Shown: positions 27,333-36,376 of the stretch, one piece after another
How positions within the stretch are numbered: position 1 is the first letter of the stretch
How the letters are laid out: each line of letters starts with the position of its first letter
Origin: Paenibacillus sp. FSL W8-0186
Lineage (GTDB): Bacteria > Bacillota > Bacilli > Paenibacillales > Paenibacillaceae
Length of the DNA stretch: 64,000 nucleotides
NCBI RefSeq assembly: GCF_037969765.1
Contig: NZ_CP150207.1
Span: 3,899,001-3,963,000 of the forward strand
Direction of reading: 5' to 3'
Notes under the pieces: generated by a model
Database searches by the model: none
Seen by the model: only the letters and a program-made list of their open reading frames with translations
What the model was told of the DNA's origin: nothing
Program-made: the position numbers and the translations under genes

Positions 27333-28334
27333 ATGATCTACATTAAAGATCTAATGAGCGGGATCGACATTTTCAAGGCTCTAGGCTCAGAGATTCGAAT
27401 TCAAATCCTGGAGCTGCTGGCAAACAATCAATCCTTGAACCTGAATGATCTGGCTAACAAGCTCAATCTAAGCAATGGCGCCATCACGATGCATATTCGG
27501 AAGCTCGAGGAAAGCGGGCTTATTGAAATCAATACGACGGTAGGCAAGCACGGAATCCAGAAAATTTGTTACTTGAACAAAGACAAATTAATGGTCGATC
27601 TGCGCAGCAAGGATGTGGAAAATTTATATGAGGTGGAAATCCAGGTAGGACATTACAGCGACTACCAGGCGGTTCCTACCTGTGGACTGGCGACGAAGGA
27701 CAGCATTATCGGCGATTTTGACGACCCGCGCTATTTCGCGGATCCGCAGCGGATCGACTCGGAAATTATTTGGCTCGCCGACGGATTTCTGGAATACCGG
27801 ATTCCTAACTATTTGAAGCCGAATCAGACGTTCCGCGAAATCCAGTTCTCCATGGAGCTGAGCTCGGAGGCGCCCGGCTTCAATGACAACTACCCGTCCG
27901 ACATTTACTTCTATATCAATGGCATCGAAATCGGCTACTGGACGAGTCCGGGCGATTTCGGCGATGCCCGGGGAACCTTCAACCCCGACTGGTGGCCGCC
28001 TCATTTGAACCAGTACGGCATGCTTAAACTGATCCGTATCAACCACGAAGGCAGCTTCATTGACGGATGCCGGATTTCCGATGTCACCATCGATCAGATC
28101 AAACTGGACTACAAGAGCGAGCTGACCTTCAGAATCGCGGTTACCGATAAACCCGTGAACAAAAGAGGCTTAACGATCTACGGCAAGCATTTCGGCAACT
28201 ATAGCCAAGACCTGCTCGCCCGGGTGCTCTATGATGTTCATGAGGTCCATGAGGCCGAGGATAAAGCATCCTCGAGACCCGGCAAGGATAGCAAGCACAC
28301 CAACTCGACGGTGCAGACTGCAGCTCAGGAATAA
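27333..28334 (+). CDS. ArsR-type winged-helix regulator with C-terminal beta-rich sensor domain
   Basis: A 333-residue regulator. Residues 10-80 are a winged helix of the ArsR kind (IDIFKALGSEIRIQILELLA, then LANKLNLSNGAITMHIRKLE). It lacks an obvious metal site. Residues 100-310 are rich in aromatic and acidic residues and beta-strand patterns (WWPPHLNQYG, FYINGIEIGYW), which suggests a jelly-roll ligand-binding domain, perhaps for a sugar; this is inference. Start ATG 27333 has GGAGG twelve nt upstream, rather far. It is divergent from a GH43 gene across P3 and is a good candidate for the factor that reads the shared elements of P1-P3. Confidence 0.75.
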   Translation: MIYIKDLMSGIDIFKALGSEIRIQILELLANNQSLNLNDLANKLNLSNGAITMHIRKLEESGLIEINTTVGKHGIQKICYLNKDKLMVDLRSKDVENLYEVEIQVGHYSDYQAVPTCGLATKDSIIGDFDDPRYFADPQRIDSEIIWLADGFLEYRIPNYLKPNQTFREIQFSMELSSEAPGFNDNYPSDIYFYINGIEIGYWTSPGDFGDARGTFNPDWWPPHLNQYGMLKLIRINHEGSFIDGCRISDVTIDQIKLDYKSELTFRIAVTDKPVNKRGLTIYGKHFGNYSQDLLARVLYDVHEVHEAEDKASSRPGKDSKHTNSTVQTAAQE

Positions 28335-28383
28335 GCAAGGCAACTCATCGGATCGGCCACAATAGGATACAGCAATCAGCCGA

Positions 28384-28434
28384 AGGCTGTCTTTAGGTGC
28401 GGAAGCAATGTTCTGCATAAGAGACGGCCTTTTG
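28384..28434 (+). terminator. Terminator of the ArsR-type gene
   Basis: An imperfect stem (AAGGCTGTCTTT with AAGAGACGGCCTT) and a loop that can fold internally, followed by UUUU. It lies 50 bp past the stop. Confidence 0.7.
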
Positions 28435-28539
28435 CCCGTTCAGGTCTTTAAGGCCAGGCGCTGCATGGGAAAAGGATATATTTCAGCAGCGATTCATAGT
28501 ATGATGTGTCCAAGCTCTGTCTTTGAAAGGGGTTTCAAT

Positions 28540-29538
28540 ATGAAAAAGATTTGGATCGTCTATTTGCTCCTGATCGGCTTTTTTCTGCTGTACGTACTGG
28601 ACTACAGATCCCAAAGCCACTTGAACGAACAGTGGAAAACGGCAGGACTGCGGGGCGAAATCGATGAAAAATACGTGATGGTCACCTTTCAAATGGGGAT
28701 CGATTACTGGAAAAGCAGCCTGAAGGGCTTCGAGGACGCTGCCCAGGCGCTGAATGTGTCCGTCGAATACCGCGGCTCCACGCAGCGCGACGTCCATGAG
28801 CAGATTACGGTGCTGGAGCAAATTATCGCCAAGAAGCCGGCGGGCATCGCGATCTCGGCCATTCATCCCGCTGATTTGACGGAGACGATAGGCAAAGCGG
28901 TGGACGCGGGGATTCCCGTCGTCCTGTTCGACTCCGATGCGCCCGGAAGCAAAGCCTATTCCTTCCTCGGCACGAATAACTATTCCGCAGGCATTAAAGC
29001 TGCGCATCAAATGGCGGAGCTGACGAATGGCCGCGGCCAAGTCGCGGTCGTCACCACGCCCAACCAGCAGAACCATCAGGATAGGACCGACGGATTCCTG
29101 GCTACAATCCAGAAGGATTATCCCGAAATGAAGGTTGTCGCCGTGAAGAACGGCAAAGGGGATCAGATTTACTCCCGGCAGTCGGCCGAGGAAATATTGC
29201 GGGATTACCCGGATATTGCCGGTATTTTTGCGACGGAAGCGAACGGCGGCATCGGAGTTGCGGAAGCGGTACGGGAAATCGGCGGGAGCCAGCGGCCGAA
29301 AATTATCAGCTTTGATACCGACAAGGGCACGCTGGATCTCGTCAAAAGCGGGGATATCTCCGCAACGATGGCCCAGGGCACCTGGAATATGGGCTATTGG
29401 TCGCTGCAATTCCTTTTCTCGCTCGGACATGATCTGAACACCGCGCAAATTCCGGGTACGCCGCCCGTTCCCGAACAGGTGGATACCGGAATCACGGTAG
29501 TAACGCGGCAAAACGTGGATGATTACTATGCGAAATAA
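28540..29538 (+). CDS. Membrane-anchored sugar-binding sensor protein (AraP of the AraPST type)
   Basis: A 332-residue periplasmic-binding-type protein of the ribose/galactose-binding class. One N-terminal membrane segment (about 3-20) without a lipobox, then a Peripla_BP domain (YVMVTFQMGIDYWKSSLKGF, ISAIHPADL, VVLFDSDAP, GIFATEANG). ATG 28540 has AAAGGGG eight nt upstream; the longer frame upstream has no ribosome site. It overlaps the histidine kinase gene. In Geobacillus, the triad AraP-AraS-AraT senses arabinose outside the cell and switches on the araEGH importer; this set has the same order. Confidence 0.83.
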   Translation: MKKIWIVYLLLIGFFLLYVLDYRSQSHLNEQWKTAGLRGEIDEKYVMVTFQMGIDYWKSSLKGFEDAAQALNVSVEYRGSTQRDVHEQITVLEQIIAKKPAGIAISAIHPADLTETIGKAVDAGIPVVLFDSDAPGSKAYSFLGTNNYSAGIKAAHQMAELTNGRGQVAVVTTPNQQNHQDRTDGFLATIQKDYPEMKVVAVKNGKGDQIYSRQSAEEILRDYPDIAGIFATEANGGIGVAEAVREIGGSQRPKIISFDTDKGTLDLVKSGDISATMAQGTWNMGYWSLQFLFSLGHDLNTAQIPGTPPVPEQVDTGITVVTRQNVDDYYAK

Positions 29539-31441
29539 GTTTACGTCGGCGGGGGTGCGTCATTTGTCATTCAACAATTTACCGATCCGCTATAAGCTGA
29601 TTATCCATTTTCTGCTTATCAGCATCCTTCCGTCCATTGGGCTCGGTTTCCTGATTCACTGGACCGTCGACCGCGTTCTGGATCGCCAGGTTACAAATAA
29701 CACCCTGCAGCTGATCGGCAAGGTGAATGAATCTCTGGAGACATATGTAGAAAATTTGCAGAATATGACGTTCCTGATCGCTTTTAATCCGGGTGTTCAG
29801 CGTTTCCTGGAGCCTGATAGCAAGAGCGGATCAGCGCCTGTGCCCGCCTCCGAGGAGGATCATTACGATATCCGCAAATTTCTGCAAGGCTTTACGACTC
29901 TCCATTCAGAGGTAGCCGGCATTATGATCGTGAACAGCAGCGGCGAATATATCAGCAACGAAATGTATGCGCGGACGGAGAGCGACTTAACCCGCGAATC
30001 GTGGTATCAGGAGGCCGTGAGCAATAAGGGGATATTCAAGATCGTCGGCCATCCGAATGAGCGCAATGTCACCAATCATGTCAATTACAAAAACAGTGAA
30101 GTGGTGTCGGCTGTCCGAGCCATTCTCGATCCGGATACACAGCAGGTGAAAGGCGTCGTCCTCATCGATTTGAAGCTGAGAGTCATCGCAGAGACGGCGC
30201 AGGACGTCCGGCTCGGCAAAACCGGTTACCTCACGGTGATCGATAGCAGCGGCGATCTCATCTATGCTCCTCCTGATCCGTACATCGAACATATTCCGCT
30301 GGATTGGCTGAACAAAGACGGCTCGGGAACGTATTCCCATCAAGCCGACGGACGGAAGCTGCAGTTCATCTACCGGGTATCCCCGTTTACCAACTGGACA
30401 ACGGTCGGCGTCTTCAGTACGGAGGATTCCATCTCGGAAATGCGGGAAATCCGCTTCTATGTCGTCAGCTTCGTATTTGTGGTCTGTCTGCTTGGCATGA
30501 CGGCCTCCTTCTACCTGGCCCATTCCATCTCCAGGCCGATCGGGCAGCTGATGTCCTTCATGCAGAAGGCTCAGTCCGGCGACTTGACGATCCGCTACTG
30601 GGGCGACCGCTCGGATGAGGTGGGTCTCCTCGGCCGCCGCTTCAACGAAATGCTGCTGCAAATCAACCGGCTCATTTCCTTGACGGAACGGCAGGAGCGG
30701 CAAAAGCGCGAGGCCGAGCTCAGCAGCCTGCAGGCTCATATTAAGCCGCATTTTCTATACAACACGCTGGACACTATCCATTGGATGGCCCGCCGCAAGG
30801 ATGCCGTGGATATCGCCGAGATGGCAGAATCGCTGTCAAAGCTGTTCCGGATCGGGCTCAGCAAAGGCAATGTTATTATTCCGTTATCCGATGAAATCGA
30901 GCACATTCGCAGCTATTTGCAAATCCAGCATGTCCGCTATCAGAACAAACTGGATTATGAGCTGAAGGTCGATCCGGCCGTGCAGGATTTCAGTGTGTTG
31001 AAGCTCATTCTTCAACCCATCGTAGAGAATGCGATTTATCACGGGATCAAAGAACGACGGGGTCCGGGACATATTGAGGTGGAAGCGATGGAACGGGAAG
31101 GAAATCTGGTGATTACGATTCGTGACAATGGCAAAGGAATGTCGGAGCAGCAGCTGTTGGAGCTCCGCCGGGCGATTGAACAAGCAGCAAGCGCAGAGGA
31201 GGAGCCTGGCTCCGGTCAAGCTTCCATCGGGAACAAGGATAACACGTCAGCTGGGGAAGCCGCAAAAACGGCTGGAGAAACGAAGGGTTACGGCATTTTG
31301 AACGTACAAGCCCGGCTGCGGCTTACCTTCGGCGATAAATACGGCCTTCACCTGGACAGCGTTCTGGGCGAAGGAACAACGGTAACGGTAATGCACCCGC
31401 TGCTGCGGGACAATGATTTTCACAATGGAGTTGATCGCTGA
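29519..31441 (+). CDS. araS: YesM-type sensor histidine kinase (AraS-like)
   Basis: A 640-residue membrane kinase. TM1 about 25-49, extracellular Cache-like sensor about 50-310, TM2 about 313-335, HAMP about 336-388, a His_kinase domain with phospho-His411 in HIKPHFLYNTLD, and HATPase_c with PIVENAIYHG, IRDNGKGMS and GYGILNVQARL. The start at 29519 overlaps the sensor-protein stop by 20 bp; ATG 29528 is also possible, and a TTG 12 codons further has a better ribosome site. It should read the sugar-loaded binding protein and pass phosphate to the next gene product. Confidence 0.88.
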   Translation: MITMRNKFTSAGVRHLSFNNLPIRYKLIIHFLLISILPSIGLGFLIHWTVDRVLDRQVTNNTLQLIGKVNESLETYVENLQNMTFLIAFNPGVQRFLEPDSKSGSAPVPASEEDHYDIRKFLQGFTTLHSEVAGIMIVNSSGEYISNEMYARTESDLTRESWYQEAVSNKGIFKIVGHPNERNVTNHVNYKNSEVVSAVRAILDPDTQQVKGVVLIDLKLRVIAETAQDVRLGKTGYLTVIDSSGDLIYAPPDPYIEHIPLDWLNKDGSGTYSHQADGRKLQFIYRVSPFTNWTTVGVFSTEDSISEMREIRFYVVSFVFVVCLLGMTASFYLAHSISRPIGQLMSFMQKAQSGDLTIRYWGDRSDEVGLLGRRFNEMLLQINRLISLTERQERQKREAELSSLQAHIKPHFLYNTLDTIHWMARRKDAVDIAEMAESLSKLFRIGLSKGNVIIPLSDEIEHIRSYLQIQHVRYQNKLDYELKVDPAVQDFSVLKLILQPIVENAIYHGIKERRGPGHIEVEAMEREGNLVITIRDNGKGMSEQQLLELRRAIEQAASAEEEPGSGQASIGNKDNTSAGEAAKTAGETKGYGILNVQARLRLTFGDKYGLHLDSVLGEGTTVTVMHPLLRDNDFHNGVDR

Positions 31442-32679
31442 TGTTAAATCAATTTTCGCCTGCCTCCGCTCACCGCTGGAAGGTGCTTATTGCCGACGAT
31501 GAATTCATCATTCGCGAAGGCATCCGGGAAAGCGTCGATTGGGAGAAGCTGCGGCTGCAGGTCGCCGCGGAAGCCGAGGATGGCGAAGAAGCGCTTGAGC
31601 TCGCCCTTCGGCATGGGATCGACATTTTGCTCGTCGATCTCAATATGCCCATCATGGACGGAATCGAACTGATGAAGCACGTCCGCGAGGAGCTGCCGGA
31701 CTGTAAAATCGTCATCATCACAGGCCATGATGAATTCACTTATGCCCAGACGGCGATCCGCCTTCAGGTGAAGGATTACATCCTGAAGCCGGCCAATCCG
31801 GCGCAGCTGGAGAAGGTGCTGCGCCAGGTCAGGGATGAGCTGGAGGCCGAGGCCATCCAGCAGGAGCATCTGCAGACCGCTTCGCGGCAAATTACGAAGA
31901 GCTACCCTCTGCTGCGGGAACGCTTCTGCCAGGAATGGATGGACGGGAGCATGACCGGGGAGGAAATCGTGGAGCAGCTGTCTTTTCTCCAACTGCCCGT
32001 GACTGCTCCCGCCCTGCTTGGCATGATCCGCCTGCGCGAGGCAGCTGCGCCGCAGCCCCTGATGAAAGAGAGCGAGCGCCAGCTCTATTTGTTCGCGATC
32101 GAGAATATTGCCGCCGAACTGCTCGCACCATACCCGAAGGTCATCTTCCGCGATCCCTTCGGCGTTATCGTGGTGCTGCTCTGGAGCTTCTCCGCCGATG
32201 CCGATTTCCATCAGATCGAATCGTCCGTGCGGACTTACTTGAAGGTCGCCGTAGATGTCCATTTGACCGAGGGGGATAACGATGTCGCAGCTATGCCTGC
32301 CGTCTTCCGCAAGTGTAAATCCGCCGTTTTGAAGGAGACCGCTGTCTCCCCGTTAGTGCGCAGAGCGAAGCAGTACATGCTGGAGCATTACGGCGACTGT
32401 ACGCTGACACTGGAGTCGATGGCCCAGCAGCTCCAGTCCTCTCCGGTGTATCTAAGCCGGATGATCAAGCAGGAGCTGGATACCTCGTTCAACAGCTATT
32501 TAACACAAATCCGAATTCGCCGGGCGTCCCAGCTGCTGAACGGCACCGACCTCACCATCGCCGAAATCGCCAGACAGGTCGGCTACGAAACCCAGCATTA
32601 TTTCAGCACGGCGTTTAAACGCACCACCGGAATCTCCCCCCTGCAATATCGCAAAGGAGGCGCTGCTCAAGATGAGTAG
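31441..32679 (+). CDS. araT: Response regulator with AraC DNA-binding domain (AraT-like)
   Basis: A 412-residue regulator. Receiver domain about 14-130 with IADDE, phospho-acceptor Asp66 in LLVDLNMP, TGHDEF and LKPANP. The last 100 residues form an AraC-type double helix-turn-helix (LTIAEIARQVGYE, SPLQYRKG). Its ATG shares one base with the kinase stop, so the two are translationally coupled. The likely target is the sugar importer at 42601, about 10 kb away. A terminator overlaps the end of the gene. Confidence 0.88.
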   Translation: MLNQFSPASAHRWKVLIADDEFIIREGIRESVDWEKLRLQVAAEAEDGEEALELALRHGIDILLVDLNMPIMDGIELMKHVREELPDCKIVIITGHDEFTYAQTAIRLQVKDYILKPANPAQLEKVLRQVRDELEAEAIQQEHLQTASRQITKSYPLLRERFCQEWMDGSMTGEEIVEQLSFLQLPVTAPALLGMIRLREAAAPQPLMKESERQLYLFAIENIAAELLAPYPKVIFRDPFGVIVVLLWSFSADADFHQIESSVRTYLKVAVDVHLTEGDNDVAAMPAVFRKCKSAVLKETAVSPLVRRAKQYMLEHYGDCTLTLESMAQQLQSSPVYLSRMIKQELDTSFNSYLTQIRIRRASQLLNGTDLTIAEIARQVGYETQHYFSTAFKRTTGISPLQYRKGGAAQDE

Positions 32680-32692
32680 CGCCTTAGTTTTT
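32659..32692 (+). terminator. Terminator overlapping the end of the response regulator gene
   Basis: GGCGCTGCTC (32659-32668) pairs with 32674-32683 with one G-U pair, followed by UUAGUUUUU. The stop codon lies inside the second arm. Confidence 0.85.
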
Positions 32693-32991
32693 GTCGAAAA
32701 GATTTAGCTCCTAGCATATTCCAATAATACTATATTTTTGTTATATTTATATTAGTATCCTAAAATATGGGAAATTTATAATTTTGAAAGGAGGGGATGT
32801 CGCCGGGATTGCCTCCGCTGCTAGACATTGAATAAGGTATTTTCCTACTTAGAAGAAAGCGGGATAAGCAGAAGATCTACTATACTCATGATCATTCTCG
32901 GGAATCAGTTTTACTGCAGTAATCCTGGCAAGTTTACTGGGGTTCAGCTTGTTTCTCAACTACCTATTTCAATTAAAAAGGAGACATTCAC
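32693..32991 (+). other. Upstream region of the SH3 protein gene
   Basis: About 300 bp, A/T-rich at its start, which may hold the promoter. A possible 12-codon peptide begins at the ATG just after AAAGGAGGGG (near 32795), but that ribosome site touches the start codon. No other gene is seen. Confidence 0.35.
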
Positions 32992-33381
32992 ATGTTCAAA
33001 AAAATCGTCGCCGTTTCGTTAGTAGCAGCCACTCTTATGATCCCTTCCTACGGAGTCTTTGCCGCGGATAGCAGCAGTTACGTCAGCACCACTACTCTAA
33101 GCTCGAAAGAGGTTTTGGCAGGATTAACGCCTGTGAAATCGTCCGGAAAAATTACAACGATGTCTGCAACATACAAAATCACAGGAGACGGTGTAAGACT
33201 GAGAAAAACTCCTTCGACATCCGGTACAGTACTCGGCTTGCTTAACAAGGGCGATATGGTTAACGCCCAACATGGCGGCACCGATGTGGTTGCCGACGGA
33301 TATGTCTGGAAGCAGGTTTATAGCTACAATCACGAGGCATGGGGATGGGTTGCCGTTGATTACCTGGAGGAAATAGGCTAA
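32992..33381 (+). CDS. Secreted small protein with bacterial SH3 domain
   Basis: A 129-residue exported protein. Signal peptide 1-25 ending in GVFAADS. Residues 57-127 form an SH3b domain: YKITGDGVRLRKTPSTSGTV, LNKGDMV and WKQVYSYNHEAWGWVAVDYL. These domains bind cell-wall peptide bridges. AAAGGAGA lies 7 nt before the ATG. It is monocistronic and convergent with an amidase, sharing a two-way terminator. The role is probably in the wall; no enzyme domain is present. Confidence 0.82.
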   Translation: MFKKIVAVSLVAATLMIPSYGVFAADSSSYVSTTTLSSKEVLAGLTPVKSSGKITTMSATYKITGDGVRLRKTPSTSGTVLGLLNKGDMVNAQHGGTDVVADGYVWKQVYSYNHEAWGWVAVDYLEEIG

Positions 33382-33401
33382 TCACAGCCTCCTATATAGT
33401 A

Positions 33402-33440
33402 AACCCCCTCGCCATGGGAGATTCCCACGGTGAGGGGGTT
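33402..33440. terminator. Bidirectional terminator
   Basis: An 18-bp imperfect stem (33402-33419 with 33423-33440) rich in G-C, located between two convergent genes. Confidence 0.82.
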
Positions 33441-33472
33441 ATTTAAATCTAAGCACCTATTCAGTTCGCTCA

Positions 33473-34930
33473 CTAGTTGATTCCGAAGTATTCCTTAATC
33501 GCATCCACAATGCCTTGGGCTACCCTGTTCTGAAAATCTTCCGTGAAAAGCAGCGCTTCCTCTTCTGCATTGGACAAAAAGCCTACCTCCAGCAAGGTAG
33601 CTGGCATGTTGCTCCTTCTTAACACCTCATAGTTATTGTATTTGACTTTACGATCCTTAAGCCGGGTCGCTTGAATCAGGTGCTTATGCATCACATCAGC
33701 CAACGGCTTGCTGGCTTCGCTGTAATAATAGGTTTCGGTACCGCTTGCCGTCGGTATATTCAGCACCGAATTGGCATGAATAGAGATAAACGCATCCGCG
33801 TTAAGATCGTTTGCGAGTTTGGCGCGATCGGGTCTTGTGACGTAGGTGTCATCATGCCTGGTAAGCACCACATCGATCAACGGCTCCTGCCCAAGCAGCG
33901 CTTCTACTTTTAAAGCCATCGTCAAGTTGAAATCCTTCTCTACTCTGCCAGACACTCCGGTAGTACCATTATCGTGAGCTCCATGTCCCGCATCTATCAC
34001 GACTAACCTATTCCCGGTAACCGGTACCGTCGTCGTTGTTGTCGGCGGTGTAGATATGTCTGGAATGGTGTCAGGAGACGTAGCTGGTACGGTTGGCGAA
34101 GTTGGATCGAATAAATCCAGTACAATTCCTTCCGAATTCCCCGCAGCATTGGAAAGCTGATAACTTGCCTTGGAGTTCAAATCCAGGACAACGCGAATGG
34201 TCGAAGGATCCGATTTGAACAAGGAATAACGGATTTTGCTTACAAAAGATTGTTCTTCCTCAATATTAATCTGGTAGCTCCCCGCTCCCGCCATATTTTG
34301 CAAAGTAAAAGCATCCGCTAAAGCAGCCCCCGGCAAATCTAGAACGATCCGCTCCGGCCCGCTCATTGTGAAAATTTCCGGCTGCACGCTTTGATCCATG
34401 TTAATCGTCAGACGATTGTCCGCAAATTGGATATTCTCTATTAATCCCTTATTAGCAGAGGTTGTATCGAGCGAATCAGGTGTGCTCTCTAAAGCGTCCG
34501 AGGATAAATACACCGATTTGGTACCGTTATCCCAGTTGACCTCCAGGCCGAATTCTTCCCCGATAAACCGCAAGGGCACAAAAGAGGTCCCCCCTTTCAA
34601 CAAGGGTGGTGACGTAAGCGAAACGACCCGGTCATCGACATAGGCACTGGATTTATTAATGGCCATCGCAACCGTTTTGGAGTTGTTTTGAATTTTCACC
34701 GTCTGATCCGTCTTATTCCAGTTTACAACGTAACCCAGCTCCTCCACCACGCGGATCGGAACCATCACTTTGCTGTTGACGATTTCAACTTGAGACAAAT
34801 TAGCCGCGCTGAGCTGCGCCCCATTCAAATATATTGAAGCGGTATTGGCAAATACCGGCGAATTAAAACTAAGCAGGAACAAGCTAACGGCAAACAAAAC
34901 GATGACTCCAAGCCTTTTCAATCTATCCAC
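33473..34930 (-). CDS. N-acetylmuramoyl-L-alanine amidase with stalk and AMIN domains
   Basis: About 485 residues. Signal peptide (to about residue 29, SPVFANT), a copper-amine-oxidase-like N-terminal domain repeat (about 35-150: KVMVPIRVVEELGYVVNW and SFVPLRFIGEEFGLEVNW), an AMIN domain (about 160-275), a Pro/Thr linker, and an Amidase_3 zinc domain (about 310-485) with IDAGHGAHDNG, HANS and the Glu of LLEVGFLSN. It should cut the bond between muramic acid and the peptide in septal or lateral wall. No ATG fits; GTG 34930 has AAAGGA close upstream, and a TTG nine codons earlier is the alternative. Confidence 0.85.
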   Translation of the reverse strand: MDRLKRLGVIVLFAVSLFLLSFNSPVFANTASIYLNGAQLSAANLSQVEIVNSKVMVPIRVVEELGYVVNWNKTDQTVKIQNNSKTVAMAINKSSAYVDDRVVSLTSPPLLKGGTSFVPLRFIGEEFGLEVNWDNGTKSVYLSSDALESTPDSLDTTSANKGLIENIQFADNRLTINMDQSVQPEIFTMSGPERIVLDLPGAALADAFTLQNMAGAGSYQINIEEEQSFVSKIRYSLFKSDPSTIRVVLDLNSKASYQLSNAAGNSEGIVLDLFDPTSPTVPATSPDTIPDISTPPTTTTTVPVTGNRLVVIDAGHGAHDNGTTGVSGRVEKDFNLTMALKVEALLGQEPLIDVVLTRHDDTYVTRPDRAKLANDLNADAFISIHANSVLNIPTASGTETYYYSEASKPLADVMHKHLIQATRLKDRKVKYNNYEVLRRSNMPATLLEVGFLSNAEEEALLFTEDFQNRVAQGIVDAIKEYFGIN

Positions 34931-35080
34931 GCATCCTTTTAATAATAATAGAGACAACTAAATATATCCAAAATTCCAACATCACCCATTTTAACGCTAA
35001 AACACACCAAAAGTTGCTATTTTTCTATAATATTTTTGAATAAGAATCTACAATTCTATCAAAAGTCCTAAAACATGCGC

Positions 35081-35106
35081 AAAAAAACCACTTCTATCGA
35101 AGTGGT
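35081..35106 (-). terminator. Terminator of the UgpABE-like operon
   Basis: ACCACTTC-GATA-GAAGTGGT on the minus strand, followed by seven U. It lies 12 bp past the metallophosphoesterase stop. Confidence 0.92.
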
Positions 35107-35117
35107 CTTAGATTTTT

Positions 35118-35993
35118 CTAGTAGTTGACTTGAAACTGCGCCGACTCCACCCAGCTGCCCGATGCAAAATCCCGGCCTCTGACCAGAACCTTGTCTGCAT
35201 AGATTTCAACGTAAAAGCCTTGGCTCCCGGTAAGATGAACATCCTCGTCCGTCCATAAATAGGCTACGGAAGCCGCGTTGAACATCGTTGCCGTTTCTCC
35301 CTTGCCATCGAACATCGTATGCTCGGCCTCTAACTGCCAATGGGTATGCCCGGTAAACATGATCGCTTGCGGATGCTTGCTCAGCACCTGCTTCAGCTCC
35401 TTATCCTGCTCCACGCCGTACCAGTTCTGAGCTTGGAGAGAACCCGCCACCGTATCCATCAGCGGTTGATGCAAAAATACGAAAACCGGTTTATCGGCGG
35501 AAGCCTTCTCTCCAAGCTTCTGATCCAGCCATTCCAGCTGCTGCTTCGTCAAATGGCAGAATCTCTCCAGTCCCTGTTCCGTACCGAGAAAAATGAAGTG
35601 ATACCCGTCGATCCAGTGATCATGATAAACTCCCTGCATGCCAGTCTGGGCGGTATAGTTCCCCAATCTGGAGCTCCAATTTCCAAAGGCGACATCATGA
35701 TTGCCCAAGGTAAAAAGAATAGGAGGAAGACCTTCCCGGTTAGCCTCGATAATACGCTTCAATTCCCCGTACTCCTCGATAAAGCCGTGATCCGTAATAT
35801 CGCCTACATGCATAATTCCGCTGCTTCCGGCCGCGTTGGCAATAATGTCCTTTAGGGCTCTATCGAAATTCTGGTTATATTCATGATCGGCATTCCCGGT
35901 CACATGGGTATCCGTAATGACCTGGAAGGCAGCCAGCGGCTGTTCAATTGCCTGGGCATGATCGATGAGATCGATATGATCGTGATGTCTCAT
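35118..35993 (-). CDS. Metallophosphoesterase (calcineurin-like)
   Basis: A 291-residue cytoplasmic phosphodiesterase or monoesterase. The five metal-site blocks are present: ITDTHV, HVGDITDHG, LGNHDVAFG, FLHQP and GHTHW. ATG 35993 has GGAG six nt upstream; the longer frame upstream overlaps the SMR gene. It is last in an operon with a UgpABE-like importer, a HAD phosphatase and an SMR protein, so it likely hydrolyses an imported phosphodiester such as a glycerophosphodiester. The substrate is inferred. Confidence 0.8.
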   Translation of the reverse strand: MRHHDHIDLIDHAQAIEQPLAAFQVITDTHVTGNADHEYNQNFDRALKDIIANAAGSSGIMHVGDITDHGFIEEYGELKRIIEANREGLPPILFTLGNHDVAFGNWSSRLGNYTAQTGMQGVYHDHWIDGYHFIFLGTEQGLERFCHLTKQQLEWLDQKLGEKASADKPVFVFLHQPLMDTVAGSLQAQNWYGVEQDKELKQVLSKHPQAIMFTGHTHWQLEAEHTMFDGKGETATMFNAASVAYLWTDEDVHLTGSQGFYVEIYADKVLVRGRDFASGSWVESAQFQVNY

Positions 35994-36034
35994 GGAAATC
36001 TCCACTCCCTTTCTTTTACCATTTACAAAGATGA

Positions 36035-36376
36035 TTAATGGGCTTTCGAGCTCATATTCAATCCAATTACGCCAATAACGATGATCGTCATCCACATGAT
36101 CGAGGACAGGGGAAGCCGTTCACCGAACAGCCGCACGCCCGCCAGCGTAATCAAGACAATGCCGATGCCTGACCAGGTAGCGTAAGCGATGCTCATGTCC
36201 ATATAACGCAGGGCATAGTTAAGGAACGTAAAAGCAGCACCATAGGACGCAAACATCGCTACGGAGGGCCATAATCGCGTGAAGCCCTCGGACATTTTCA
36301 TGGATACCGTGCCCGACAGCTCAAGCGCGATGGCCAGGGCGAGAAATAACCAGCCGATTCCATCCGCAGCCTTCAT
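36035..36376 (-). CDS. Small multidrug resistance (SMR) family transporter
   Basis: A 113-residue protein with four membrane segments. The conserved proton-coupling Glu is Glu19 in ALELSGTVSMK, and the loop YMDMSIAYATWSGIGIV is the SMR hallmark. It overlaps the HAD gene by 4 bp. SMR proteins export cationic compounds such as quaternary amines or guanidinium. In this operon, under a GbsR-like repressor, export of an amine head group is possible. Confidence 0.85.
   Translation of the reverse strand: MKAADGIGWLFLALAIALELSGTVSMKMSEGFTRLWPSVAMFASYGAAFTFLNYALRYMDMSIAYATWSGIGIVLITLAGVRLFGERLPLSSIMWMTIIVIGVIGLNMSSKAH

Noticed and set aside
32828-33022. 64-codon plus-strand frame upstream of the SH3 protein
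   Set aside because: It starts at TTG without a ribosome site and runs across the real start region of the SH3 gene.
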